Shown: positions 1 through 7,176 of the stretch, piece by piece | Numbering within the stretch: position 1 is the stretch's first letter | Layout: the number at the start of each line of letters is the position of its first letter | NCBI GenBank assembly: GCA_964450725.1 | Contig: CAYVGO010000059.1 | Span: forward strand, 1-12,987 | Direction of reading: 5' to 3' | DNA length: 12,987 nt | From: CAYVGO01 sp964450725 | GTDB taxonomy: Bacteria; Bacteroidota; Bacteroidia; Bacteroidales; UBA932 | Position numbers and translations under genes: made by a program | Notes under the pieces: generated by a model | Database searches by the model: none | What the model was told of the DNA's origin: nothing | Seen by the model: only the letters and a program-made list of their open reading frames with translations

Positions 1-34
1 CTCAGAAAAATATTCTTCTTTCTGAGGTTTTTTG
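1..34 (+). terminator. Rho-independent terminator of an off-window plus-strand gene
   Basis: CTCAGAAA (1-8) is perfectly complementary to TTTCTGAG (19-26), giving an 8-bp stem with a 10-base loop. It is followed directly by GTTTTTTG, a T tract on the plus strand. This is the usual form of an intrinsic terminator for a gene entering from the left. That gene is not in the window, so its existence is inferred. It would converge on the minus-strand lipoprotein gene at 114-671. Confidence 0.7.
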
Positions 35-54
35 TGGAATAATAATGAAATGAA

Positions 55-93
55 ACAATAAAGGGATTGATAGTGTTTCAATCCCTTTATTGT
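55..93 (-). terminator. Strong hairpin terminator of the LPP20-like gene
   Basis: A perfect 16-bp inverted repeat (55-70 with 78-93) surrounds a 7-base loop, 20 bases beyond the stop codon of the gene at 114-671. Read on the minus strand it is followed by a T-rich run (TTCATTTCATTATTATT). It is best read as that gene's terminator. With the plus-strand terminator at 1-34 it insulates two convergent transcription units. Confidence 0.75.
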
Positions 94-113
94 AAATAGC
101 GTAGATATAATTG

Positions 114-671
114 TTATTCTACTTTAGACATTTCTTCTTCGTAAATCTTTTTAAAGCGCTCGTATTCAAAGTCTGTACGTAATTTAGCATCATTACTTAC
201 TTTGTTTTTAGTTGCAGACATAATAGATTCACTACTTACTTCAACGCAAACATAAGCCCGATATTGCCCGGTTTTAGTATCCTTAGTGATTTTTTCGCAG
301 ATTGTTCTTGACCCTTGAATACTTTGATTGGTTACTTCTCGGAACATATCATCATAGCGTCCTTTTTGTTCTTCATCGGCTCCGGTTTGGTAAGATGATA
401 CATAATTTGCAGTAACACGCTTTAATGTAGTTTCCATTTGGGTTGCCAAATTGGCACGAGCCATTGATAAGGATTTATTTTTGGCAGTCATCATATCTGC
501 ACTCATTCCTACAGCAGAAGAACGTAATGCACTTTTGTCTGATTGGTATTCTTTACCTGTACAGTGAACATTAACTTCTACCTCTGAAGAGGCTAAACCG
601 GTTTTTGACTTACAACCAAACGTAAGAATGGCAATAGAGAGAATGCTTAATAATTGCAAATGTTTTTTCAT
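114..671 (-). CDS. LPP20-like lipoprotein, 185 aa
   Basis: A small predicted lipoprotein. Residues 1-19 form a signal peptide with two basic residues and a hydrophobic core, ending in a lipobox (LTFG then Cys20). The mature part has a Met/Ala-rich helix with the pattern A-R-A-N-L-A-T-Q (about 70-80) and later Y-R-A-Y-V-C-V-E-V (about 138-146). This fits the LPP20/FlgT-like outer-membrane lipoprotein family found in many Bacteroidota. The C-terminal 25 residues are a charged helix. After Cys20 comes KSKTG with no acidic residue, so it lacks the Lys/Asp/Glu export signal of surface lipoproteins and probably faces the periplasm (inference). It has its own promoter (700-731) and terminator (55-93), so it is not part of the neighbouring PUL operon. 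The exact role is unknown. The coding call is firm and the family call moderate. Confidence 0.85.
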   Translation of the reverse strand: MKKHLQLLSILSIAILTFGCKSKTGLASSEVEVNVHCTGKEYQSDKSALRSSAVGMSADMMTAKNKSLSMARANLATQMETTLKRVTANYVSSYQTGADEEQKGRYDDMFREVTNQSIQGSRTICEKITKDTKTGQYRAYVCVEVSSESIMSATKNKVSNDAKLRTDFEYERFKKIYEEEMSKVE

Positions 672-699
672 TTTTTTATGGATTTTAAAATTACATCGG

Positions 700-731
700 C
701 AAATGTAAATGAAATAATTTAAATATACAAA
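700..731 (-). promoter_or_regulatory. Bacteroidota-type promoter for the LPP20-like gene
   Basis: On the minus strand TTTG (728-731) is followed after 20 bases by TACATTTG (700-707), an exact match to the Bacteroidota housekeeping consensus TTTG-N19/20-TAnnTTTG. The -7 element ends 28 bases before the ATG at 671, which predicts a short leader of about 20-25 bases. The element lies between the M60 gene stop and the lipoprotein start, so the lipoprotein is transcribed separately. Confidence 0.7.
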
Positions 732-784
732 TTGTGAATATGTACTTATATGAAGTACTTTTCAGCTTATAAATTTGTTTACTT

Positions 785-3673
785 TTACTGTTGTTTTATC
801 TCTACTCTTTCACCATTGGCTCTCACTGCATAGAGTTTGTTGGTCGATGTGTTGAGTTTATTTGTCGTAAATTGATAACGTACAGAAAAGGTAACAATCT
901 TTCCTGTAGAACCACCTTCCCGAATTTCAAATCCAACAGCATTTTCTCCATTCATAATTGTAATGTTTTCTCCATTTTTAGAGTATTTTATATTAGTAGA
1001 AATCGCAGGATTATCTCTAAAAGTTCCCCAATAACCGACATTTCCTAAAGTAGAAGCCCAACCGTTATCTTCGGCATCAAGTTGTTGCCTGTCTTCAATA
1101 TACTGTAATGGTAATGCTTTGGGATAATTTTTGGCAGTTACAGCATTTTTCGCCGTGTTAATCATTGCCGGAGTTAATTCATGTAATTGAATACCATATT
1201 GGCTAATTGGTTTTGTGATTGGATTAAACCATCCCCATGCTTCAAAAAACTCGGTAAGGTCTGTTCCTGTAGCATCGCAGGCCAATTGGTAAAACTGCAT
1301 GGAACGCTCTTGCGGCTTTAAGTTCTCTTGATGATTTTCACGTAATAATTTAAAGAACTTTGGAAAGAATGTATTGTCTTTTCCCAAGATATGGTAGTAT
1401 ATATATAATTGCCATGTTAACCGTAATTGTAAAAATAGTCCGTTAGCATCATAACTGTCTCCGACCAAAGTAGGATCCCAAAAAGGAAAATCCATAAAGT
1501 TTAAGCCTTTTTCATAGTTATATGTATTTAATAACTGCATACCCGGCCCACGAGTTTTTGATCCGGTATTGTATTGTTGTGCATATTGCCAAGTGGTGAG
1601 GTTTGAAAATAGATTATTGCTGGCTTCAGAATATCCGTGCCAAGATAATGCTCTGTCGGTTTGATGTCCGAACTCATGTGCAGGCCCCCACATCAAGTCT
1701 CTATAACCAAACATCGTATTTTTTGATGTTCGCCTTACAATGGTGTTCGCCGCAAAATGTACATAGTAATCTGTTGCATACATGTAATAACCATCGGCAG
1801 TAGATACGGATAATTGTCGATTATTACGCTTTGTCGGGAATTGTCCGGACGCAATTCCGATTCCCATCATTTCCCAGTGTCCTAACACCATTTCATCCCA
1901 CACTTTTAAGGATTCAATCAAATCAGATGGTTGATTGGTCAGTGTTGACTTTAGAAAATTCCACTGTACATATTTTCCTTGTACTACAAATTGTCCTCCC
2001 GACAGAGGATTGTTACTTAATTTTAATATTCTATCCAATGCTTCCGGCGTTTGATGTTTGTCAAGATTAAAATACCCCAAAACATAACCACCGTTTTGTT
2101 CCGGAAAATGAATTTCTATAGGTTTAGCCTTCGTAGAACTTAAATCATCAACATAATATTGAATATATAATTGTCCGTTTTTAGAAGTTGTAAATTCATT
2201 GATTCCCTGACGTAACATAAAGGTTTGTCCGCTGTTAAACAGATTATCTACGGAAAGTAAAGAGATATTATTTTCCCAAGTTTCTCCAACATAAACATAG
2301 AACTTTTCATTGGCTTTTACTTCTATTCCCGCAGGATTATCTAAATTGCTGAAAGGACGTGTAACATTGATGGATGCCCATTTTGCCGGTGATGAATAAG
2401 GTTGATAACTTTCGCAGCGAAATTCTTTCGGATAAGTATTTGACTTTAATTTTAGGGCAATCACTTGCAACGGGGTTGGAAGTTGTGCAATATCTTGATC
2501 TGTAACATTGTCTTTTAAAGTCATACATGCTTCGCTTGTAAAAACTTTTAAAATGGCTTCTCGCTGTGCTACATTTGTTTCACCATATTGATAAAACTCC
2601 ATTTCTGCACAACTTGCATTATTATTCAACCCACTTTTTACTACAAACTTGAATGTCTTGGGGTTCACTATTTTATTAGTCACAATCATTGTGAAAGCAC
2701 CTCCTGACATTCCGAAGTCATAATCGCCAAGTTTTACAAAAGTATTATTGGTCATTGTATTTGCCCATAACTCTATTTCTCCGAAATTACCGTTTCCCCC
2801 TCCTTGACGTGTATAATAAACAATATAGTCAATTCCTGTAGTTCCTGCCGGCATATCATACTCCAACGTAGCAGGAGCAGTTGAAGTTACAGGGATACCC
2901 CAGTTTGAGTGATAAAAAGTAGTGTAGTTGTCGTCAAAAGATTTTGTGATCTCTTCTCCATTCTGATAAGTTGAAACACGTCCCGCAGAAGGCTTTATTT
3001 TCTTATCTTTGGCAACGCTGATGTCTGAACTTTGTCCAGCCTGCGTAAGTAATAATTTTTGCTCTTTACTTTGAGATGATACTTTACTTTTAAATATTAT
3101 TTCACCTGTACGTACCATTAAACCTTCATTTTTTTCGACACTAAAATAAAGTATGCTACTTACCAACGCCTTATTGCTTACTTGCTTTGTGACTCGTTTT
3201 ACCCATGTCGGTACAATAACTTCATAATCAATGTTTGCCGTAACTTCCACAGCCAATTCGGTAATGCCCTCTTTGGGTATCTCTTGTGAGGTGGTACTTA
3301 ATAAAATTTCTGCTCCTATTCCTAATTGCGTTACCGTTACATCTACATGTTTTTTTCCGTTTTCTGTTGAAACTCTAATGATGGCCATGCGTTTATCCAA
3401 AGCACTATTGTCGCTCTTGGGTTTTACTGCAACTACAGAAGTGTAAGTGTTTGCCGATGCTTCTAACCAGGTTTTATCTTCAGCATTTACATACTCTACT
3501 TTCCATTTAGGATCATCGGTAGTTACGGTAACGCTTTTTGATGTTTTAGCATTAGCCTCAAAGTTGAGGGATGTAGAAACTAGTTCAAGGCTATAGGTAG
3601 GCTTGAGGTCTTTTGGTACACAAGAAATTGAAAGAAGAATACAAAAGACGAATAAATAAATGGATTTCATCAT
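785..3673 (-). CDS. Surface lipoprotein mucinase: 2x BACON, discoidin, peptidase M60, 962 aa
   Basis: Predicted cell-surface metalloprotease acting on O-glycosylated, mucin-type proteins. A lipoprotein signal ends at Cys18 (start at Met1, or Met2 one codon later). Two BACON domains follow (about 28-117 and 121-213), then a discoidin/F5-8 type C (CBM32-like) domain (about 217-364) with SFDDNYTTFYHS at 245-256. The M60-like region spans about 400-760. Its zinc motif is intact: HEFGH with His666, Glu667 and His670, then Glu683 followed by ASNN, matching HExxH-X(8-28)-E of family M60. A beta-rich tail runs from about 800 to the end. M60 enzymes such as BT4244 are known O-glycopeptidases; activity here is inferred. 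KD at +4/+5 after the Cys resembles a lipoprotein export signal, consistent with surface exposure. It lies last in the PUL, 274 bases after the DUF1735 gene, with a possible promoter of its own. It may correspond to a Capnocytophaga MucG-like mucinase, which I cannot confirm here. Confidence 0.93.
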   Translation of the reverse strand: MMKSIYLFVFCILLSISCVPKDLKPTYSLELVSTSLNFEANAKTSKSVTVTTDDPKWKVEYVNAEDKTWLEASANTYTSVVAVKPKSDNSALDKRMAIIRVSTENGKKHVDVTVTQLGIGAEILLSTTSQEIPKEGITELAVEVTANIDYEVIVPTWVKRVTKQVSNKALVSSILYFSVEKNEGLMVRTGEIIFKSKVSSQSKEQKLLLTQAGQSSDISVAKDKKIKPSAGRVSTYQNGEEITKSFDDNYTTFYHSNWGIPVTSTAPATLEYDMPAGTTGIDYIVYYTRQGGGNGNFGEIELWANTMTNNTFVKLGDYDFGMSGGAFTMIVTNKIVNPKTFKFVVKSGLNNNASCAEMEFYQYGETNVAQREAILKVFTSEACMTLKDNVTDQDIAQLPTPLQVIALKLKSNTYPKEFRCESYQPYSSPAKWASINVTRPFSNLDNPAGIEVKANEKFYVYVGETWENNISLLSVDNLFNSGQTFMLRQGINEFTTSKNGQLYIQYYVDDLSSTKAKPIEIHFPEQNGGYVLGYFNLDKHQTPEALDRILKLSNNPLSGGQFVVQGKYVQWNFLKSTLTNQPSDLIESLKVWDEMVLGHWEMMGIGIASGQFPTKRNNRQLSVSTADGYYMYATDYYVHFAANTIVRRTSKNTMFGYRDLMWGPAHEFGHQTDRALSWHGYSEASNNLFSNLTTWQYAQQYNTGSKTRGPGMQLLNTYNYEKGLNFMDFPFWDPTLVGDSYDANGLFLQLRLTWQLYIYYHILGKDNTFFPKFFKLLRENHQENLKPQERSMQFYQLACDATGTDLTEFFEAWGWFNPITKPISQYGIQLHELTPAMINTAKNAVTAKNYPKALPLQYIEDRQQLDAEDNGWASTLGNVGYWGTFRDNPAISTNIKYSKNGENITIMNGENAVGFEIREGGSTGKIVTFSVRYQFTTNKLNTSTNKLYAVRANGERVEIKQQ

Positions 3674-3717
3674 ACTACATTTTATAGAATTAATAAATAA
3701 AGTAACATATACTATCG

Positions 3718-3725
3718 CAAAGGTA
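3718..3725 (-). promoter_or_regulatory. Possible internal promoter (-7 element) for the M60 gene
   Basis: On the minus strand the sequence is TACCTTTG, a full match to the TAnnTTTG -7 element, 44 bases before the M60 start codon. No TTTG or TTG is present at the expected -33 distance, so the case is only partial. That upstream position is instead filled by the 19-bp inverted repeat at 3731-3781, which suggests a regulator-dependent promoter or plain coincidence. Confidence 0.35.
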
Positions 3726-3730
3726 ATAAA

Positions 3731-3781
3731 GATGAATTACATCGTTGTTATCACTTAATTTCAACAACGATGTAATTCATC
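3731..3781. repeat. 19-bp perfect inverted repeat between DUF1735 and M60 genes
   Basis: GATGAATTACATCGTTGTT (3731-3749) and its exact reverse complement (3763-3781) flank a 13-base loop. The flanks lack a long T tract on either strand, so it is not a textbook terminator. It sits directly upstream of the TACCTTTG element of the M60 gene. It could be an operator, an mRNA-stabilising hairpin at a processing site, or a weak terminator. The repeat is certain and its role is not. Confidence 0.85.
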
Positions 3782-3858
3782 ATCTCTAATCTAAGGTGAT
3801 TATTAAAACAAGTCTTACCCTTTGCCTGAGGTTTTATTGTTTCGAGAAACTCTTTATA

Positions 3859-3946
3859 AAAAGTACTTGTGCTTTTCCATAAAACCACAAGTACTTTTCA
3901 CCAAAACCACTTGTGGTTTACTATAAAACCACAAGTGGTTTTTTCA
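3859..3946. repeat. Four tandem 22-bp palindromic units downstream of the DUF1735 gene
   Basis: Four units of exactly 22 bases begin at 3859, 3881, 3903 and 3925. Each has the form AAAA-(4 bases)-AA or TT-(4 bases)-TTTT/TTTA plus a 4-base spacer. The inner words are GTAC/GTGC, CCAC/GTAC, CCAC/GTGG and CCAC/GTGG. Neighbouring units pair: 3859-3871 with 3886-3898 (13 bp) and 3903-3919 with 3926-3942 (17 bp). On the minus strand the distal hairpin ends in TTTTTAT, so it could stop or attenuate transcription of the four-gene operon before the M60 gene. The array starts one base after the DUF1735 stop codon. Confidence 0.88.
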
Positions 3947-3947
3947 T

Positions 3948-5258
3948 TTACTCCGCAGGGCCTCCGGAAGCCTTGATGTCTCTCATTTGAGCATTAGGAG
4001 AACTAATGACTAATTTGAAATATCTACACTTGGTGGGAGTAACGGGAAAAACTTGCTCTAAGTTAGTAGTTACATCTCCGTTGGTAGGTTTTACTGTAAA
4101 ATTTCCGATAGAGGTACTCCAAGTTATATTATCTGAACTGACAAAAACTTCGCCCTTATGTTCGGCATTACGTACTGTCAAAACAACAGCACCCAATATC
4201 CACTCTTTACCCATGTCAATCACAATATGGTGAGGAGGTACTGCTCCACTTTCATAAGCACTATGCCAAAAAGATTTTATGTCGCTATCTATTGCTTTTG
4301 CAGCAGGTCCATCTTCACCTTCAACAGTTGATTCAGAACTTGCTTCTATTATTTTCCATTCATCGCGAGGAATAGGCAGTAAGGTATTGATCAAAATATA
4401 AGATGCTGCGGCATTGGAAAGTATTGTTAACCCGTTTAAATCGGTTGAAGACAAACGAATCGGTAAACAATAAGAGGCATAAGATAATTTGGTGCGGTCA
4501 ATATTTACCGTCATTTGTCCTTTGTTTTTACCTTTACTGAGTACCAAACTTTCAGGCATGGTATAACTATTGGAAGGTAACAAAGTGAGTGCATTTCCTT
4601 TTGAGGTATTAAAAGTTGTAAAATCTTCAAGTGTAGAAGTAAAAGTACAGGTGATGTCCCATAAATTATTAAACGGAATACTGACCGGTAAGTCAACAGG
4701 TATACTTTTACTGTTTTTATCTACGTTGACAATCACTTCTCCCGAGCGACTCATTTCAATGGTCGCAGGTTTTACAACCGGTTGAATGACGGCAAATTTT
4801 TTACTGAAATTAATTTGCAGGTCAGAGGAGGTTAATTCTAATGGTAATACATATTCTTCCAAACTATTACCAAGTGCCTGTAATTTTGCGACATTAAACT
4901 CAATGGGATAATAGGCATTGGGTTGGGTTTTCGCAAAATTTACTTTTGTTGTCGTCAATGTATAGCAATCTTCAGGTAAAGCCTTAAACTCAGTACTATT
5001 AACGGCATTATAGTTGGCTAAGGCTTGTTTAGAGACAACAATATCTGCATAAGCCGGAACATTGACATAACCACTTTTGACTACTCCTAAATTTAATGTA
5101 GAACTTTCTCCGATATTGTAAATTGTTGTTTTTGTTAAACCGCTATTGACAATATATACTTGATTTGGAGATAGGTTGGCTTCTCTGTTATCGTTGCAAC
5201 TTATTATCAAAGTGGCAATGATTGTTATCAGTAACGTATATAATTTTATTGTTTTCAT
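3948..5258 (-). CDS. DUF1735 (BT_3987-like) and discoidin-domain surface lipoprotein, 436 aa
   Basis: Probable SusE-position glycan-binding lipoprotein of the PUL. The signal peptide ends at Cys21 (TLIIS-C), followed by NDNRE, which carries acidic residues near the lipidated Cys and so fits surface export. Two DUF1735/BT_3987-N modules occupy about 34-160 and 165-290. They share an internal pattern of LP, a Tyr-Thr stretch, then Y-x-LP-hydrophobic-x-L-(T/S)-S-(S/T)-DL (137-147 and 263-274). A C-terminal discoidin/F5-8 type C domain (about 300-436) carries AIDSDIKSFWHS at 322-333, the usual ligand-loop motif. The start is 21 bases from the SusD-like stop, indicating co-transcription. Such proteins usually bind the same glycan as the SusCD pair; the ligand is inferred to be a mucin-type glycan from the M60 neighbour. 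No enzyme domain is visible. Confidence 0.9.
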   Translation of the reverse strand: MKTIKLYTLLITIIATLIISCNDNREANLSPNQVYIVNSGLTKTTIYNIGESSTLNLGVVKSGYVNVPAYADIVVSKQALANYNAVNSTEFKALPEDCYTLTTTKVNFAKTQPNAYYPIEFNVAKLQALGNSLEEYVLPLELTSSDLQINFSKKFAVIQPVVKPATIEMSRSGEVIVNVDKNSKSIPVDLPVSIPFNNLWDITCTFTSTLEDFTTFNTSKGNALTLLPSNSYTMPESLVLSKGKNKGQMTVNIDRTKLSYASYCLPIRLSSTDLNGLTILSNAAASYILINTLLPIPRDEWKIIEASSESTVEGEDGPAAKAIDSDIKSFWHSAYESGAVPPHHIVIDMGKEWILGAVVLTVRNAEHKGEVFVSSDNITWSTSIGNFTVKPTNGDVTTNLEQVFPVTPTKCRYFKLVISSPNAQMRDIKASGGPAE

Positions 5259-5279
5259 ACATTGATATTATTAAAATGA

Positions 5280-7157
5280 TTACCAACCATAGTTTTGCAC
5301 TAAGTTGTGATTTTTATTTAATTCATTTTGAGAAATTGGAATAAGATAATACGCATCTTTAAAAATACGTGTTTCGGTACTTATGCGTTTCCAAAAATCT
5401 CCGCCTGCAACAGAACTTGTGGCGGCAATATTCATTCCCCACATGTTCCCGGCATCTACGGGAATGCCATTCACTTTCATCATCCATGTACGTGTATCAA
5501 AATAGCGATGTCCCTCAAATGCCAATTCTAAACGACGCTCTTTCAAAATATATTCCCTCAATGATTCTTTAGATGCAAACGCCTCAGGGTATACCGTTTC
5601 AAGTGCTGGTACACCTGCACGTTCCCGAATTTTATTCAAATAAAGTTTTATATCAGCATGATTTGGTCCATAATATTCATTCAAAGCCTCTACGTAGTTT
5701 AAATAAATTTCGGCTAACCGAATATATGGCCATGAAAAAGTTTCAAAAACACCTTCTTTAGGTTGATTGTTGGGCGAACAAAACTTACGGTTTATATATC
5801 CTGTTCTGGCATGGTCTTGCTCCGGAGGACCACTGTTTCCACCGGTATGGAAAGTTACCTCACGTCCGTTTGATTGATACCACTTCTGATTATTCCAAAA
5901 TACAGTTACATAAAATCGAGGTTCTCTATTCTGATACATTTTTGGAGCAGTAACCGAAATATTATCAAACGGGTGAGTGAATGATACAAAGGCTTCGTTC
6001 AATCCATCTTGATAATTGGCGGCAGGATCAATGCTGGGTTGTCCGGTTGACGAGTAACCCGTTATCGGATACCTTCCTGAAGCCATAGCATAAGCATCTA
6101 CTTGTTGCTGTGTGGGACTCCATCCGCCATAAGCGGCACCCCAACCCTCAACCCCTCCTCGAGGAGTACAGTGCTGCGCCTGATTAGTACTTCCTGCATT
6201 ACGTCCTAAAATCACTTCAGTATTCCAACGTTTAAAAAATACTCCGGCGTATGATTTATAAGGGTCAGTTCCTTCTTTGTAGAGTTCGTAAATGCCCAAG
6301 TCTATGACTGCTTTTGCCGCATCTGCTGCAACTTTCCATTTTTCGTTATCATAAGATTGTGGAAAAAGTTTTTTCCCGTCCTTGTTGGCAATATTAACAT
6401 AGAGTGGATTTCCATTAAATAAAGGACGCGCAGCATATAGTCTCAAGCGTGACAACACTGCCAGCGCAGCACCTTTTGTCGGGCGACCTAATTCTGTCGT
6501 TGGCTGTACATCAGGTAAGTTTGCGGCGCAGTAATTCATTTCATCTGCTACATACTTCAAGCACTCATCCCAACTGTTACGAGGTAAACTTAACTCAGCC
6601 TGTGAACTCGAAGGGCTTAATATATCTTCTCCAATAAGTACAACAGAACCAAAAAACTTCATTAATTGATAATAGTAAAATGCTCGTAAAAAACGTGCTT
6701 CAACCTTGTAAGCAGCTTTTCGTCCTGCATTAATTTCTATTTCATTGACTCTGTCAATATTATTAATAAAAATGGTTGCCTCACGAATTCCCCGATAATA
6801 TATTATCCAAGGGTTATTGGTCTTGTGTCCTCCGTCTGTTCCTCCACCTAATGATATAGAAGTCGGACTCCAAGTACCGTCGGCAATTTTTCCGGGTCCG
6901 TTTTTGTAATTCGGCCAAGACATAGAAGATTCATCGGTTACGCCAAAAATAGCCTGTTCGTTTCCGCTGGCATCATAATGATTGGGCATATAACCATAGA
7001 TTGTGGCTAAATAACGTTCTGAAGGTTCTCTTTTCTCCCAAATTTTGTCAAAAGTTAGTTGCTCTACGGGAGTGATGTCCAAAAACTTCTCACAGGAATA
7101 CGCCAATGCACAAAGAAGAAGAAGAAAGCCCGATTTTAAAAAATTATTTGTCTTCAT
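5280..7157 (-). CDS. SusD/RagB-family outer-membrane lipoprotein, 625 aa
   Basis: SusD-like lid protein of the SusCD importer. It sits on the outer surface over the SusC barrel and captures glycan or glycopeptide. The signal peptide ends at Cys22, giving the classic CEKFLDITPVEQ start. The N-terminal SusD-like domain includes RAFYYYQLMKFFG (about 154-166), the helical TPR-like part. The C-terminal RagB/SusD domain shows RLAEIYLNYVEALNEYYG and the signature LKERRLELAFEGHRYFDTRTW. At 625 residues it is somewhat longer than a typical family member. It follows the SusC gene by 19 bases, the canonical susCD order. An aromatic- and Gly-rich middle section (about 330-460) probably shapes the binding face; specificity cannot be read from the sequence. 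Confidence 0.95.
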   Translation of the reverse strand: MKTNNFLKSGFLLLLCALAYSCEKFLDITPVEQLTFDKIWEKREPSERYLATIYGYMPNHYDASGNEQAIFGVTDESSMSWPNYKNGPGKIADGTWSPTSISLGGGTDGGHKTNNPWIIYYRGIREATIFINNIDRVNEIEINAGRKAAYKVEARFLRAFYYYQLMKFFGSVVLIGEDILSPSSSQAELSLPRNSWDECLKYVADEMNYCAANLPDVQPTTELGRPTKGAALAVLSRLRLYAARPLFNGNPLYVNIANKDGKKLFPQSYDNEKWKVAADAAKAVIDLGIYELYKEGTDPYKSYAGVFFKRWNTEVILGRNAGSTNQAQHCTPRGGVEGWGAAYGGWSPTQQQVDAYAMASGRYPITGYSSTGQPSIDPAANYQDGLNEAFVSFTHPFDNISVTAPKMYQNREPRFYVTVFWNNQKWYQSNGREVTFHTGGNSGPPEQDHARTGYINRKFCSPNNQPKEGVFETFSWPYIRLAEIYLNYVEALNEYYGPNHADIKLYLNKIRERAGVPALETVYPEAFASKESLREYILKERRLELAFEGHRYFDTRTWMMKVNGIPVDAGNMWGMNIAATSSVAGGDFWKRISTETRIFKDAYYLIPISQNELNKNHNLVQNYGW

Positions 7158-7176
7158 AGTATATTTATTTTTTCGA

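Noticed and set aside
742..758. Hairpin GTACTT/AAGTAC as terminator of the M60 gene
   Set aside because: The stem is only 6 bp, and a T run follows it on the plus strand, not in the direction of M60 transcription. No clear terminator for the M60 gene was found.
3859..3946. CRISPR array
   Set aside because: The period is only 22 bases with no unique spacers, and the units are self-complementary palindromes. No cas genes are present.
3858..3947. Micro-ORFs on the minus strand inside the 22-bp array (such as MKKPLVVL and MEKHKYFL)
   Set aside because: They follow automatically from translating the repeat units and are too short to support as peptides.
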